Assembly: GCA_013396635.1 (NCBI GenBank)
Contig: WBMW01002341.1
Coordinates: forward strand, 124,001 to 188,000
DNA: 64,000 nt
Direction of reading: 5' to 3'
Origin: Penelope pileata
Lineage: Eukaryota > Chordata > Aves > Galliformes > Cracidae
Below are positions 1 through 11,525 of this stretch, piece by piece. The notes under the pieces were generated by a model. It saw only the letters and a list, made by a program, of their open reading frames with translations, did not search any database and was not told where the DNA came from. A program made the position numbers and the translations under genes. Positions within the stretch are counted from its first letter, which is position 1. Each line of letters starts with the position of its first letter.

Positions 1-660
1 CCCTCTCGGCCGGAGAAGCCCCGGAGCCCGCAGCAAAGAGCTCTCCGTCAGGGAGGGAGGAGGAGCGGGGGAGCGGGCGAGCGGGCGATCGCGGTGCCGG
101 CAGCCAGATTCCTGCAGGAAAAGCCCCCCCGGGGGCCAAAAAACAAAGTGAACTTCAAGGTAATGCAGATAGTAATGCAGAGATCTCCCCCCACCCTGGG
201 CTTAAAAATCGCTTCGCGCAACTGGAGGAAAACGAGGAGAAAAAAAAAAAAAAGCAAAAACCAGAGAAATTGGTAAAGGAAGCCCAGCGTGCGGTCTCTG
301 TGGTGCGAGGTAGCGGTTGGCAGCAGGGCAGGAGCGAGAGGAGGAGTGCCCGGAGCGAGGCAGAAGAAAGCAGCTGATGGTCTGCAGGTTGCTTTTGGAG
401 CTCGCTTTGCTGGTGGGATGCAGAGAGAGCTGGCAGCTCCGGCACCAGCCAGCACGTTGCCTAGAAATCACCTAGGAGAAGGAGAGAGAGCGAGAGATAA
501 GTGCTATCAGCCAGAGAGGGAGAAACAGAGAGAGCGAGCGAGTGCGCTTCTCTCTAATAACCACCTCCTCCCCCTATCTGCAAGACAAGGGAGAAACAAA
601 ATAGAGCTCTCATCTCCCCTGAAATCTTCAGCTGGGACTGAGGACGAGACATAGGCAAGA
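1..660. promoter_or_regulatory. Edge of CpG island / probable untranslated first exon
   Basis: CpG dinucleotides are dense in the first 130 bases (several CCGG, GCGGGCGAGCGGGCG) and recur to about 540, in sharp contrast to the CpG-poor AT-rich rest of the window. The plus strand is strongly purine-rich, with repeated GAGAGAGCGAG-type runs at 480-545. This combination is typical of a vertebrate promoter-proximal CpG island and a GA-rich 5' untranslated exon. Open frames exist on both strands (for example 289-654 plus, 48-455 minus), but they are low-complexity and resemble no family I know, so I do not call them coding. The window start cuts the island, so the transcription start and the gene cannot be named. 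The purine bias weakly favours a plus-strand transcript, but direction is not proven. Confidence 0.5.
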
Positions 661-960
661 GTGCACGCAGCCTAAAAATACATTGGGGGGAGGGAAGGGA
701 GAAGAAAAAAAAAAAAAAGATCTTTTTGAAGTGTTATGTTCAGCTTGAAAAAAAAGAAAGAAGAGAGAGAAGAAGAAAGAAGCCCACCCCATTTATTTAA
801 CCTTGTAACTCCACCGCAGGTATCAAGTTCAAAGCTAGATGGGCACTTTTGCTTCTCGATCTTTGACAACTGAGTCAGGGACACTGCTTGAAGGGGAAAA
901 GGAAAAAAAAATAGGGACACCTGGTCTCCAGGGGAAAATAAAGACCTAAAAATCTATTAA
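661..960. other. Purine-rich transition with A-tracts
   Basis: This stretch is A/G-rich and includes an A run near 704-718 and AAAAAAGAAAGAAGAGAGAGAAG-like text near 748-780. A possible plus-strand donor (CAG then GTATCA at 820-825) could end an exon that began in the CpG-rich segment. It is only a motif match. No coding signal is seen. Confidence 0.35.
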
Positions 961-3900
961 TATGATTTTAATTATCTGTGTTCTTGGTGGAATTGTCACA
1001 ATTCTTTAAAGCAACGAATTTCCATTTTTTTCCTCCTCCTGTCTTTAGGTAGTGGGGAAATTTCTATGGGAAGGCATTCACGGTGCACTTTTTATGTTCA
1101 GGGTTCTCTGAATTCATTAACTGATTAATCCTCAAATTTCTGCTGTAGTTAAATACATTATCCCCATCACACAGATAGAGAATAGACAGGTTATGTTCTT
1201 ATCAACTAGTCCAAATTCCCACTTTATGTCTTGTTACACTTTCTTCTGACCTTGTTACATCTAGTTGTACTAGAGACCAGATGCAGAAGTCAAAGAATTG
1301 CTCCAGCACACAAATAATTGCTCTAAACTCATGTAAGACCTGATGGTCCTTCTGGAATTGTAAATAGAGATAGATCATCTCTCTATGAACAATCCTTTCT
1401 GAAGACATCTCCTCAGACATAGGACTTAGATTGAGTTAATCATATCTGACTTGCATAGAGCGTCAGACTGAACTGTGACTTCTTTCGGTCATACAACTAC
1501 TTAGCAAGCACAGCTCTATACCCACAAAATTTAAGGATGTAGCTCGAGAGGAAGGAGTAAGACAGACTAGATCAGTGTAAGCAGCAAGACAAATCTGTAA
1601 AGAAACTGCCAGTAGTAATTTCTCCTTTGCCAATGTCCACACTGGCAGGCAAATACTTCCCTAAAAATGGTGATACACAAAAAGGTTCAAGCCAGAGCCA
1701 AAGCACAAGGCTTTTCACTGGCTAAAATGGGCTTTGTCTCTTCTAAGAGCAGTAAGAAATCATATCCAAAATTACCTTCAAGAGATAAAAGAAAGGGGTA
1801 CAAAAGAGAACAAAAGATAGTGAGCAAAAGTCTTGCCAGCGGTGTCCCTCGCATGTTGCATTGGTCCGTGTCGTCTATGCAAGTCACCGATCTGTTATCA
1901 ATAACAGTGAACTGAATAAGGTGCTTTTTTCTATAAATGACAGTTTATGCACAGTATCAGTGAGTGTAATGGGCATTAATTTTGCAAGTAATGAATTCTA
2001 GTTCATCTGAAAAACTTTTGGGGCTGTTTGAGTCATTATTACTTCTCCACAAAAGAACAGAGTTCATGAGAAATGCTAATTTGCTTCTTTGGGGGGCATG
2101 TCAGAGCAGTGCTCTTTAATAATGTACAATGCACGGTAGACAGAGTAGGAAATGTAATGAAAACCTTTTGAAAATTATAACTTTTTAATCTTTGGTTTAG
2201 ATAATGCTAAGAATTTTGAGACCTTATCTAGAAACCAGCTATCCTTAAAGACTATTTAAAGCATCCAGCAAATGTACCCTGAATTGGCCACACTGAATGG
2301 AAATATTCACTTAAGTCTGTGGACATACTTAACAGGACAGAAGGCACAGCCAAGAGTTTGTAGCTCACAAGTACCCTCTATCTAATAGAAATGCTTTTTG
2401 AGTGTAGTTCTGAATAATAATTCCAGTGATAAAGAGCACTGCCTGAAAACTTGAAAGGAATGAGACTGAAGTAAAATTAAAACATAAATTTAAGAAAATT
2501 CACTTTAAATAATGAACACATTATTGACATAATATGCATCCCCCACAGAGATAAAGTCATTTGTGCTTCCTACCTTTCATTCTCTTCAATTCTTATTCAT
2601 TGAAACCAAAAACTGGTGTCATCTCTACAAAGAAACTGAAAAATCTTGTGCTACATAATTTGTTCAAGGTATTAAAAAAGCATGTCAAAAAGGGATAATG
2701 GTCTCTTCTAATCAATACATGCTAAGCATTTACAGAAAGTTGAAATTAGGGAAAAAAAATCCAGAACAGAATTTACTGATCCTGTGGAATTATTCTAAAA
2801 AGGAGTCTATTAATCAGACCTGAGCCAGTGCAAATAAGTTGTGAGCACATTTTTTGGGACTTCAGGCATGCTGCCCTAGGGACTTCAGGCACTTAAATTC
2901 CAGTTTTTAGCCATGCTGCTCTTCCTTCGCCACAATTTCCTTCCCAATGTCCTCCGTTTTGTCAGCATCACTTCAGCTCCACCATTAGCATCCATGGAGA
3001 AGCACCACTGCAGACCAAACGATGTTTTTAATGACAGGGATTAGTGTTCTTTTAGGAGTCCAACTACAATGAGGTTAATGGTTGATGTTTCCTCTAGTCA
3101 TCTGTTGCAGTGCTGCACATTAGTGCAAACCCTAGAGAAGCAGCAATGGAAAGATTTTCTTGTGAAGCAAATGCAGCAGGAAAACAAATGTGTCTGTCTG
3201 ATGTTTGTTTGCTCTTGCCCACACATAACACTCTGCTCTTAAACCTGCTTGGGACCTGAGTTTGTATCTGAGGAGGAAAGATAGATAAATACAGAAGTCT
3301 CACGTGTCTTTCAGTTATCTAAAGCTTTATCTGGAAAATACTGTTCCCTTTTTCCTGGCTGATTGGCCATTCAAACAGATCTGAGGTCAGCTTAACCAAC
3401 CTTCATGTGTTATTTTTGGGATGCTATTTGTTTAATTCTAAGTCCTAGAAGTTATTTCAGATTTTTAAGAGAATAACATAGTGATAAAACAGTTCCACTT
3501 ACAGTCTTCTGTATTGGGAGATACTTGGAGCAGTTAAGCCTTACAATGGCAGTTCCAAACTGCACGACAAGTGTTTAACATTTCCTTACTCAGGCATTAA
3601 ACATGCCTTTTACGCGTTGGAATTCAGTATTTAATATTCAAATATCGTGCTTAAACTGGCAAAAAATAGGTTAGATCAAATTGCACTTTTAGTCCACTCA
3701 TCCATTTGCCCTAACATACTCTTCATAAAAAAGCACAAAATTTTTTAGTAGGAAAAATACCAGCGTGCACCCATCCCATTGTGTTGTGTTGTTGAGAAAC
3801 AAGGGTCAGGAGGGAGTTTCTCCTACCTCACTAAGCCATCACCTCCTGTAACCTTCTGTGGCAGTGAATTCCAGCAGTGCCAACTAGCCATGGAAAATAA

Positions 3901-5340
3901 CATTTCTTTTACTTGGTTCTAACTTACTCTCCTCTTGTTCATAAGATAGTTCAATATTATTGCACTAAGGGATACGATTAGAAGGAACGGATCATCTGTT
4001 ACAGGAGAGAACCATCAAATACGTAAAAGTCACACCCAAATTGTTACTGATGCCATCTGAACATGGGAAAAATGCCAGGAAGGGCCACCAACTACTGCTG
4101 AGATTGGCTTCTATTTCTGGACTCTTAATGTCATTTGTTTTCATTTTTACTGCAGCTTCTTCTTACTCTTTGAGTCTTTGTGGGTCATTTTTTAAGTGAG
4201 TGCTCCTGACAGGGAAATTAACAGTAATTTTGCAAATCTTCATATTTCTTTGATGGTTACATAGAAGAATAGACTTCTTTCTCTCTTCAGACAATGTTTG
4301 GATGTTCCCATTTGTCACCAAATAATGACATTATATTTTAAGTGCAGGAACCTGTAGTATCCTCAGTACTTCATCTCCCAAAAGATAATGTGCAGATTCT
4401 TCCATCACACTGGCAGAGGCAACTCCTTACAGAGAGGCATTTCGGTGAATACTGATACAGGTACAGAATCTCTCTGTAAGGATGCCCTTCCTAGATCGTA
4501 TCATAATTTACATGAGATGAGGCCAAAAATGTTATCATTAATATTAATTTAATTCTTGTTACTTCTGGTTATTGTCACGTAGGTTTTTAAAAGATCTGTC
4601 TAAAAGACTCAGTCTACTCAAGGCTGGCCAGATAAATATTTAATGATGTATGACAACCACCCACAGGCTCCCACTCCCTAACATATGTAGGACAACACCT
4701 TCAATTTTATAATGCTATTTAAATAATACTGAGTTTCTCCCATTTTAAAAACACAAATTTACAAATATGCCTCACCTTATCTTGCTATAACCTTTAAGAA
4801 AAACACATTCTCAAAGTGCTGATACACAGCAATTGACTTACAAACCTGCCTACTGACACTATGCCACAAGCAGATTCTCCTCTGCCACTAAGCTAGTGTC
4901 CAGGCTCTAAGGTAAAGCTGCTAGCTCTGAGAGGTTACTGTAGTTGATGTGTCTACTCAGTCTTTGCTTAACCTGGCATAGCTTCAAACAAGTAGTCATC
5001 TGGGAGGGTGTTAAGAGAACATCTGTCCATTAGGAAATAGACTTGGCTTCAGTGACCGCCAAATAACCTTTATGTGAAATCTTTAGTCTACTGCCAACTT
5101 TAAGGTTCTCTGTATTATAGAAGAGGTCCAGGTTAATAGGAACATTTGAATTTTAAGTAGTGGCCCAGGCATTGATTCCATCTGTCCTGTCATACTTTGT
5201 GTGAAACATGCACTCTTGGGCCTACATCAGCACTGCTGAATAATGGGGTTAATTTTCCTTTACTTAGCACAAAGTATTATGTACCTTTTCCTTCATTCTG
5301 TTTCTCCATAGTTTTAATGTGTGAACATGTATGTATCTGC
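961..5340. other. AT-rich noncoding DNA, nothing recognised
   Basis: There is no long open frame, no recognisable repeat and no RNA gene. An acceptor-like site (pyrimidine tract, then CTTTAG) lies at 1023-1048 but has no coding sequence after it. The part around 1940-2200 has dense TAAT cores and could be conserved noncoding DNA, which cannot be judged without an alignment. Confidence 0.5.
2856..2891. repeat. Short direct repeat, 13 bp, period 23
   Basis: The 13-mer GGGACTTCAGGCA occurs at 2856-2868 and again at 2879-2891. It reads as a small local duplication with no assigned role. Confidence 0.8.
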
Positions 5341-5366
5341 ATATATATATATGTATGTGTGTGCAC
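5341..5366. repeat. Compound (TA)n/(TG)n microsatellite
   Basis: A run of AT dinucleotides passes into ATGTATGTGTGTGCACA. It is short enough to be an ordinary dinucleotide microsatellite. A second short TA run lies near 5975-5987. Confidence 0.8.
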
Positions 5367-8300
5367 ATGGAGATAGACACAAAGTAATTCAATTTGATTT
5401 TACACAAACAAACAAAACATTAAATATTTACTGCATTTCAACAGTGCATATGGTGGTCTTAAACATCTTATCACAAAGGAACAAATGGCAAATCTGAATC
5501 AAGAGTTATTCTGCTGGGCAAAATAAATCCAAACATTTTGTGCAATATACAGCAAGGATTTCAAATCCTTTTGTTTTGTTTTTTAACTACATTGTTATTG
5601 AGTTTAGTTGAGAGCTTATGTCTTATCCTTTAGCCTCACTACGCAAAACTAAGGAAGTGGTTATGAAGTTAAGTCAACCCTTAGAGCAACCAGTGTTATC
5701 AGAGTGAATTAGCAGGGACTGCTGCTGAGGTAAATTTATTTTGCCTCCCTTTAAACTCATGTTACAGATCTCTGTTGCTTGAGCCATCCTTTTACGCTCC
5801 TCGCTTAATAATTGTTATGCTACTAGAGGGAGATGTCAGTGCCTAATATTGGTAAGGCTTCTTGGGCATGATCTGAACAGAAAAATGAAAACCAAAACTG
5901 AGAAAACAAAACAGAAGTAAAAATGAGTTGTTTGTTTCATTGGCACTGGAGAGGATACCACACTCTGAGATACCTATATATATATAAAACATTACCAGTC
6001 TTATCTAGGTTAGAATATCAGAGCATAATGTATCCCTTCTCTTTCTGCATCTACCAGTGAGTAGTAAGTATCAAGCCAAGATCTTCTAATGCCAAATACT
6101 TCTGTGTCTCTGCAAACATCCAGCTAGTCACTCTTTGTCTCTGAGAATATCCCTTAAACTCCCTCTTTTCCATTTTGCAGTTTTCTCCTCCTCTAGGACT
6201 TTCCTGGTTCCTCCTAAAAATGTCATACCATACCTCAACACTGTATATATACTTTCACTCTTTTTTCTAGTGCTTCATGTCTTTCCAGTATTCCTCCTCC
6301 TGTTCACCACATTTCAGAGTTATGGCTCTTGCTGCTCTCTTCCACTTTCCATTCCTTTCCCTTACCCAGGGAGAAGGAGACACAAGACACTTTCCACCAA
6401 AGGCAATTATACCAGCTGAAGAAACAAGGCACAATCAGCAGAGAAAACCGATAGGGGACGGAAGAGCAGCAGACGTGTTGACACCTGCAGCCACAGCTCC
6501 ACTTGCTACCTATGAATGTCTTCTATTTACAGCAGCATAGGTGAGGATTCATTTCAGCAAGACCTCGGTGAAGGGCTTTGGTAGGGTATGAATGTCAGAT
6601 GCAGAGGCAACACTCAGCATCTGGTGAAGGACATGCATGCTGTCTATCTGATGTCCATCCATGTCCCTTCCAGCTTCTTCTTCTCCTGGTACCTATTAAT
6701 AACTTGGCACTTTCTAGCCACCAGTCCTTGCTATTATAAAATCAGAATGAGGGCTGATTATGTTCAGTGCAGTAGCCACCATACTAAATACAGCAGTCAC
6801 CAGGGAAGGCATGCACAGTCAGGAAGGATGGAAAACTAGCTTTGAGAATATGATGTGTTATTGTGGAGCAGAACCTGTAGAACAGCTCTGAAAGAAAGAC
6901 AGCAAAGTGGTGGCAGGCCATGCTGAAGTTACAGTTCAGATCTGAGCAGCTCTTCATATAGCCTTTTAGTGTTAAGCAGGTGAAAGACTCAAACTATTTT
7001 GGATGGTACATAGAGTGTAAGAGCCAACCAAGAGCAAACCATTTTATTGATCTCATTCTACTTCACTGCTGTCGAGGAGAGTTTCAACTGTGACAGTATG
7101 AAAGAAAGGCCAGTCAGAAGTCATCACTGAACCAGAAATGCCACATGCTGTCTGTTTGCTTCATATCATGCAAGAGCCAGAACCAGATCGGTCTGTACTA
7201 CTGCAGGTGGTGGAAGAGAGAGTCAGAAAAGCTTAATATTGGAAAATAAAATTATTGTTGCTCTGTGAGCCCATGGTTCAAATAGGGTAACACCCCACAC
7301 ATTTAATTCTTTCGCCTGCTTGGAGGAGATAGCAGAAAGTTAGATAAATTTGATGTTTTAACAAAAATATGACTGAATTATTTGTGAAAGACAAATAGTG
7401 CAGGTATTTCTAGTTACTTAACACTGTAGTTAAAATGGCACCTGCAAAGCTGTACATATTTTTCTATAACATCTTTATTTAGTAGTAATCATTACTGTCA
7501 TATTGGGATTTCTAACAAGACTAAGATTTCATTGTGGCAGAGCACAAAATGCATAGGCAAAGAAGTTCTCACCACAAATACAGTGCACTCTGCTTACACA
7601 CAAAAAATGAAAGGGAAAGAAGAAAATCCCAAGGTCGTATGTCACAAAATTGAATTTCCCAATTTCCATCAGAGGAAACTCCCCACCAAATCTATCCACT
7701 ATCTTTCATGGTACATTTGAACACCATCTGGTCTTTTATGAACAGAGCCAGTAACGTGACAAAAATCACTCATACCTGTCAAATTGTATATGTTTTTAGT
7801 ATCAGGATCCCAGAAACGTTTGATAAGTTGTTGTAACGCACAAGACGTGAGCTATAGTGCATACTATTTCCACAAGCGTTTTCAAAAATATTCTCAGAAC
7901 AAAACAAGTCTCATGTCTTGCCTAAGATTTGCTGTCCAATACAATTATTGGTGCAAGATTTTTCAAAAAAAAAAAAAAGTTATCTGAACCCAATTAAGAG
8001 CCAGGTAGAGAAAGATGACTTCTAAGTGTGAGAACTACATAAATCACTACTTTTTATCTGAAAAGTCAAGTAATTCTTTATTCTAGAAAGCACTAATTAG
8101 TTATAACCTGATTGGATGTTCATATGTCTAATAGTCTCTGAAATAATTTCTATGTCCATCTATGAGAAAAATATATTTCCAAAATTAATAGCCTATAACA
8201 ATTCTTTCTGATGCATGTTTCCACACTGTTTCTTTCAGTAAAAAATTCTCACCTTTCCATCATTTCTTTCTCCCCAGAAGAAATACTAAATCAAGGTAGC

Positions 8301-9465
8301 TGAAATAACCTATTTGAAAGTTCTTGCTTTGATGCATTAAACATAATTTCCTTCTCAGTGTTTTCATCATAACAAACAGCATCATTATAGTTGGCATTTA
8401 CCTTATTCCACAGTATTTCTGTCATAAATTAAGAAAGAGCCATTAGATCTGATGACAGGGCAAGGAAGAAAGTACCTAACTAACATGATAAATTATTTGT
8501 GGTGATTTTTAAGATAATTCAATTTTGTCTATACCTAAAATTGAAATAAACAACCCATTTTTCTCAATTGGATCTGGTTTCTGTAAGTACTTTTCACATA
8601 ATATTTACCCTACATAATCATCCCAAAATGACTGGAAAGGCCACACAACTCTGAAATGCAACTATTTCATTGAAAGCCAGTCAGAAAGACTTCATATCAG
8701 AGCCTCCTGAAAACATTAAGTTCTAATAAAACCTAACAAAAGTTGGAAAAAAGGAAGTGCAAATGAAGTCAAATTATCTTCCTATTGTGCCCTACTTTTC
8801 TGTGATGCCAACTTCACTTTTTTTAGAATTACTAACAAATGAATTTGGAAGAGCCTGTATTTTCTCTTTCAACTCAGTTAACATTTGCCTCACATTATCA
8901 AAGTTATGCTAATAAATTGAAACAATTGCTATTAGTACAGCTCTAAAATGTGTTTTGGATGACTTCAGATATTGTATGTTCCTGCATCATCTGCATCATG
9001 CTCAGAAAAGTTCTACACTATTTATTTGTATCACAAGCTTCCCAACCATTACTTTTCTCCATGTTCTTTAATTTCTTTGCATTTTTCCTCTTAAACGATT
9101 ATGTTTCTGATCTTTGTCTTTTTCATCAGCTTAAGTCACAAAAAACAAGTGAATGGTTCAGAATACACGTAGATGACCAATGAAGAACGTGATACTTTTC
9201 AGCACCTACCTGTTGGGCAAAGTGCTGAGAATTTCACCACCAGGGGCAATGACAAAGTGCCTCATTCTGTTGTCCTTTGCCTTTCAAGTTTGTGGTCTAT
9301 TCTGAAAAGTAAAGTGGTTCCAATAACAAAGTCATTTTTAATGTTACTTGCACTGGATACTTTTTATATCCCAACAATTAAGAGCATAACCACACACCCT
9401 CAATATTACTCCATAAAGCCTCATTTTAATCTTCAGGAAAAGGAGATATTATTGGTAACACTGTC
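5367..9465. other. AT-rich noncoding DNA, nothing recognised
   Basis: The open frames here (for example 6135-6419) are short and biased by pyrimidine-rich composition. Minor features are an A14 run at 7965-7978 and a 9-bp tandem duplication CTGCATCAT at 8982-8999. I recognise no mobile element. Confidence 0.5.
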
Positions 9466-9494
9466 AAAATATAGTGAATGGCTCACTATATTTT
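9466..9494. repeat. Perfect 12-bp inverted repeat, 5-nt loop
   Basis: Left arm AAAATATAGTGA (9466-9477), loop ATGGC, right arm TCACTATATTTT (9483-9494). All 12 base pairs match. The stem is short and AT-rich, so its function, if any, is unknown. Confidence 0.85.
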
Positions 9495-11230
9495 AGTGCT
9501 TCTATTGATCACTTGGATATGGGAAAAAAATGGGGAGGTATCCAACAAACAGAATTATTTCATATGTTACAGTGTAACAACAGAAATTGAATGCTTAGCA
9601 AGATATAAGAGAAAAAGCTGAGCACTTTATGCACCTCAAAAAACCTATCCTCTAAGTTCTTTATTTGACAATTCTTCAGGTAAAGTAACACAACAAATAC
9701 ACGTAAATTGTTCTCGTAGATAATCACCTCCATGTTTTAAGACCTTCCTTACATGCACAAATCAGAATGGACTTCTGAGATGAGCCACTAGTTTGAAAAG
9801 CTGTAAGTCATTTGGCCTGAGTATTTGTGGCCCCAATTGCATACATATGTTGGGTACCAACAAGTTGTTCAAGTTCAGTAAGTTCTGTTTCTTTGAAGGT
9901 CTGTTGTAAATACTGTACTATTATTTCCCACTTTTCCTCTCTTACACACATGACAATGCATTTAAGTAACCACATAGAGTTTGGGTCCTTTAATATATGT
10001 ACATTACTCCTTAAGTAATTGCAGAGAGGTGTAGTGGAATTGCTTTAAGAGCAAAGTATGGCTGATAGTGGTACGAACATCAGGCCAAGTTAATCGATGA
10101 GCTGCAGCTCCAGATTTTAAACTACCACGCTTGCAAAGTAAATTTGATACTAACACAAGAAAGACCCAGTGAGAGGGAAACAATAATCACATTAAATCAT
10201 ATTTAAAACATTTTTGAGAGGTGAATCTTGGCACAAACTGGAAAGCAGAAAGTCACTTCAGGGGTTTGAAACTCTGGACATATCCAGAAATTTGTATTAG
10301 CATCAAAACTTGATTACCTGACTCCCTTTCAAAGCAGTTAAAGTCTCAACAGGATCAAGGCTGAATCTGCTCAACTTTCTGTTTCAGGGAGTTCCAGTGT
10401 GATCAAAGGCTTTTCCCGTATATAGAAACCTGAACACACAAATACAGCTTTGAAGGAGTAGAGTTTAATGGCATGACTCCTCTATCAGTTTTCTAGCATA
10501 AAGATCTAAGCATAGTTTTCTCCGCATTTTTTACTTATTTTATTTTACTGTTGTTCCTACCAAAATGTTGCATAAAAAAAACAATAATCCATAGGATCTG
10601 CCTTGCCTCCTGTTTGGCTGTCAAAGTTCAATAGAAAAACTATATGTACTTCAGTAAATGGCAGAGCATAAGCGACTTTAAAGTAATACGTCGTCAGAGA
10701 TTCTCCTACCTCCAGCTTTGGGTGAAACTTCCAGGTACAATATGCAGCAGAAAGAAGTCTGGTTTCAAAATAATTTCACGTAGAAAGCAAACACTGTGCT
10801 CATTCATGAAGAAAGCAAAATTGCATAAGGTTGTCAAACTTGAGCTTGAACTGAAATAAGGAATTTGAAAGGGTTACACAGGGGGAGGATCACGAAGTCT
10901 AGCAGGCAAAACTGAATTCAGAAGTCAAATAATGAACTAAGGATTTTAGTGTAACTAGCTTTATCTTCTATCAGGCTAGGTGTGAAATTAGAATTATTTC
11001 AGTTTAAGAAATTAAATGTATAGTAGAATGAAGTGAGAACTGAATTTGTAGGTCTACTCAGATAAACAGAAGTAAGAAAATGACCCTCTATTTGCTAGGA
11101 AAAAATAAAAGGGGGGAGGAGAGAGAAAGAAACTGTGGCCTCTGGGGATTTATCATAAAAGAGAGCAAAACTACTTTCATATATGGTAGCATGATACTTT
11201 TCCAACATTTTTTGCTAGGGGAAAAAATAA

Positions 11231-11280
11231 AAAAATAAAAACCCACCACCAACAGAAAAACAAACAAACCAACCAATCAA
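11231..11280. repeat. A/C-rich low-complexity tract
   Basis: A-rich sequence passes into AAAAACCCACCACCAACA and then (CAAA)n/(CCAA)n. The same 18-mer core recurs in the tract at 22248-22292. Confidence 0.7.
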
Positions 11281-11507
11281 CAACACATAACCCCTTGATG
11301 TCATCCAGAGCCACATATAGAACAACACAGGGCTGTGTAAGGCTGAAGCAGAAAGAGACCCAATGGAAAATAGTACTAAACCAACTGATGGATTTGAATT
11401 TTAAATCCTAATCTCAGTTTCCTGGGGTATTAGAAGGTACACTGGAACTCATCCAAGAGCAGCATACATTTGAATAGATGGTTGGAGTTTTGCCATCAAT
11501 TTAATTT

Positions 11508-11525
11508 AAAAAAAAAAAAAAAAAA
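11508..11525. repeat. Poly(A) tract, 18 A
   Basis: This is an uninterrupted run of 18 A. The sequence upstream shows no recognisable processed pseudogene or retroelement, so I treat it as a simple homopolymer. Confidence 0.85.

Noticed and set aside
289..654. 121-residue plus-strand open frame in the CpG-rich region
   Set aside because: It is kept open by GA-rich low-complexity sequence, has no recognisable domain, and equally long frames occur on the opposite strand (48-455).
1023..1060. Acceptor-like site (pyrimidine tract plus CTTTAG)
   Set aside because: No exon-like sequence follows, and such sites are frequent by chance.
11508..11525. Poly(A) as the tail of a processed pseudogene
   Set aside because: No coding or retroelement sequence is recognisable upstream, and no flanking direct repeats were seen.
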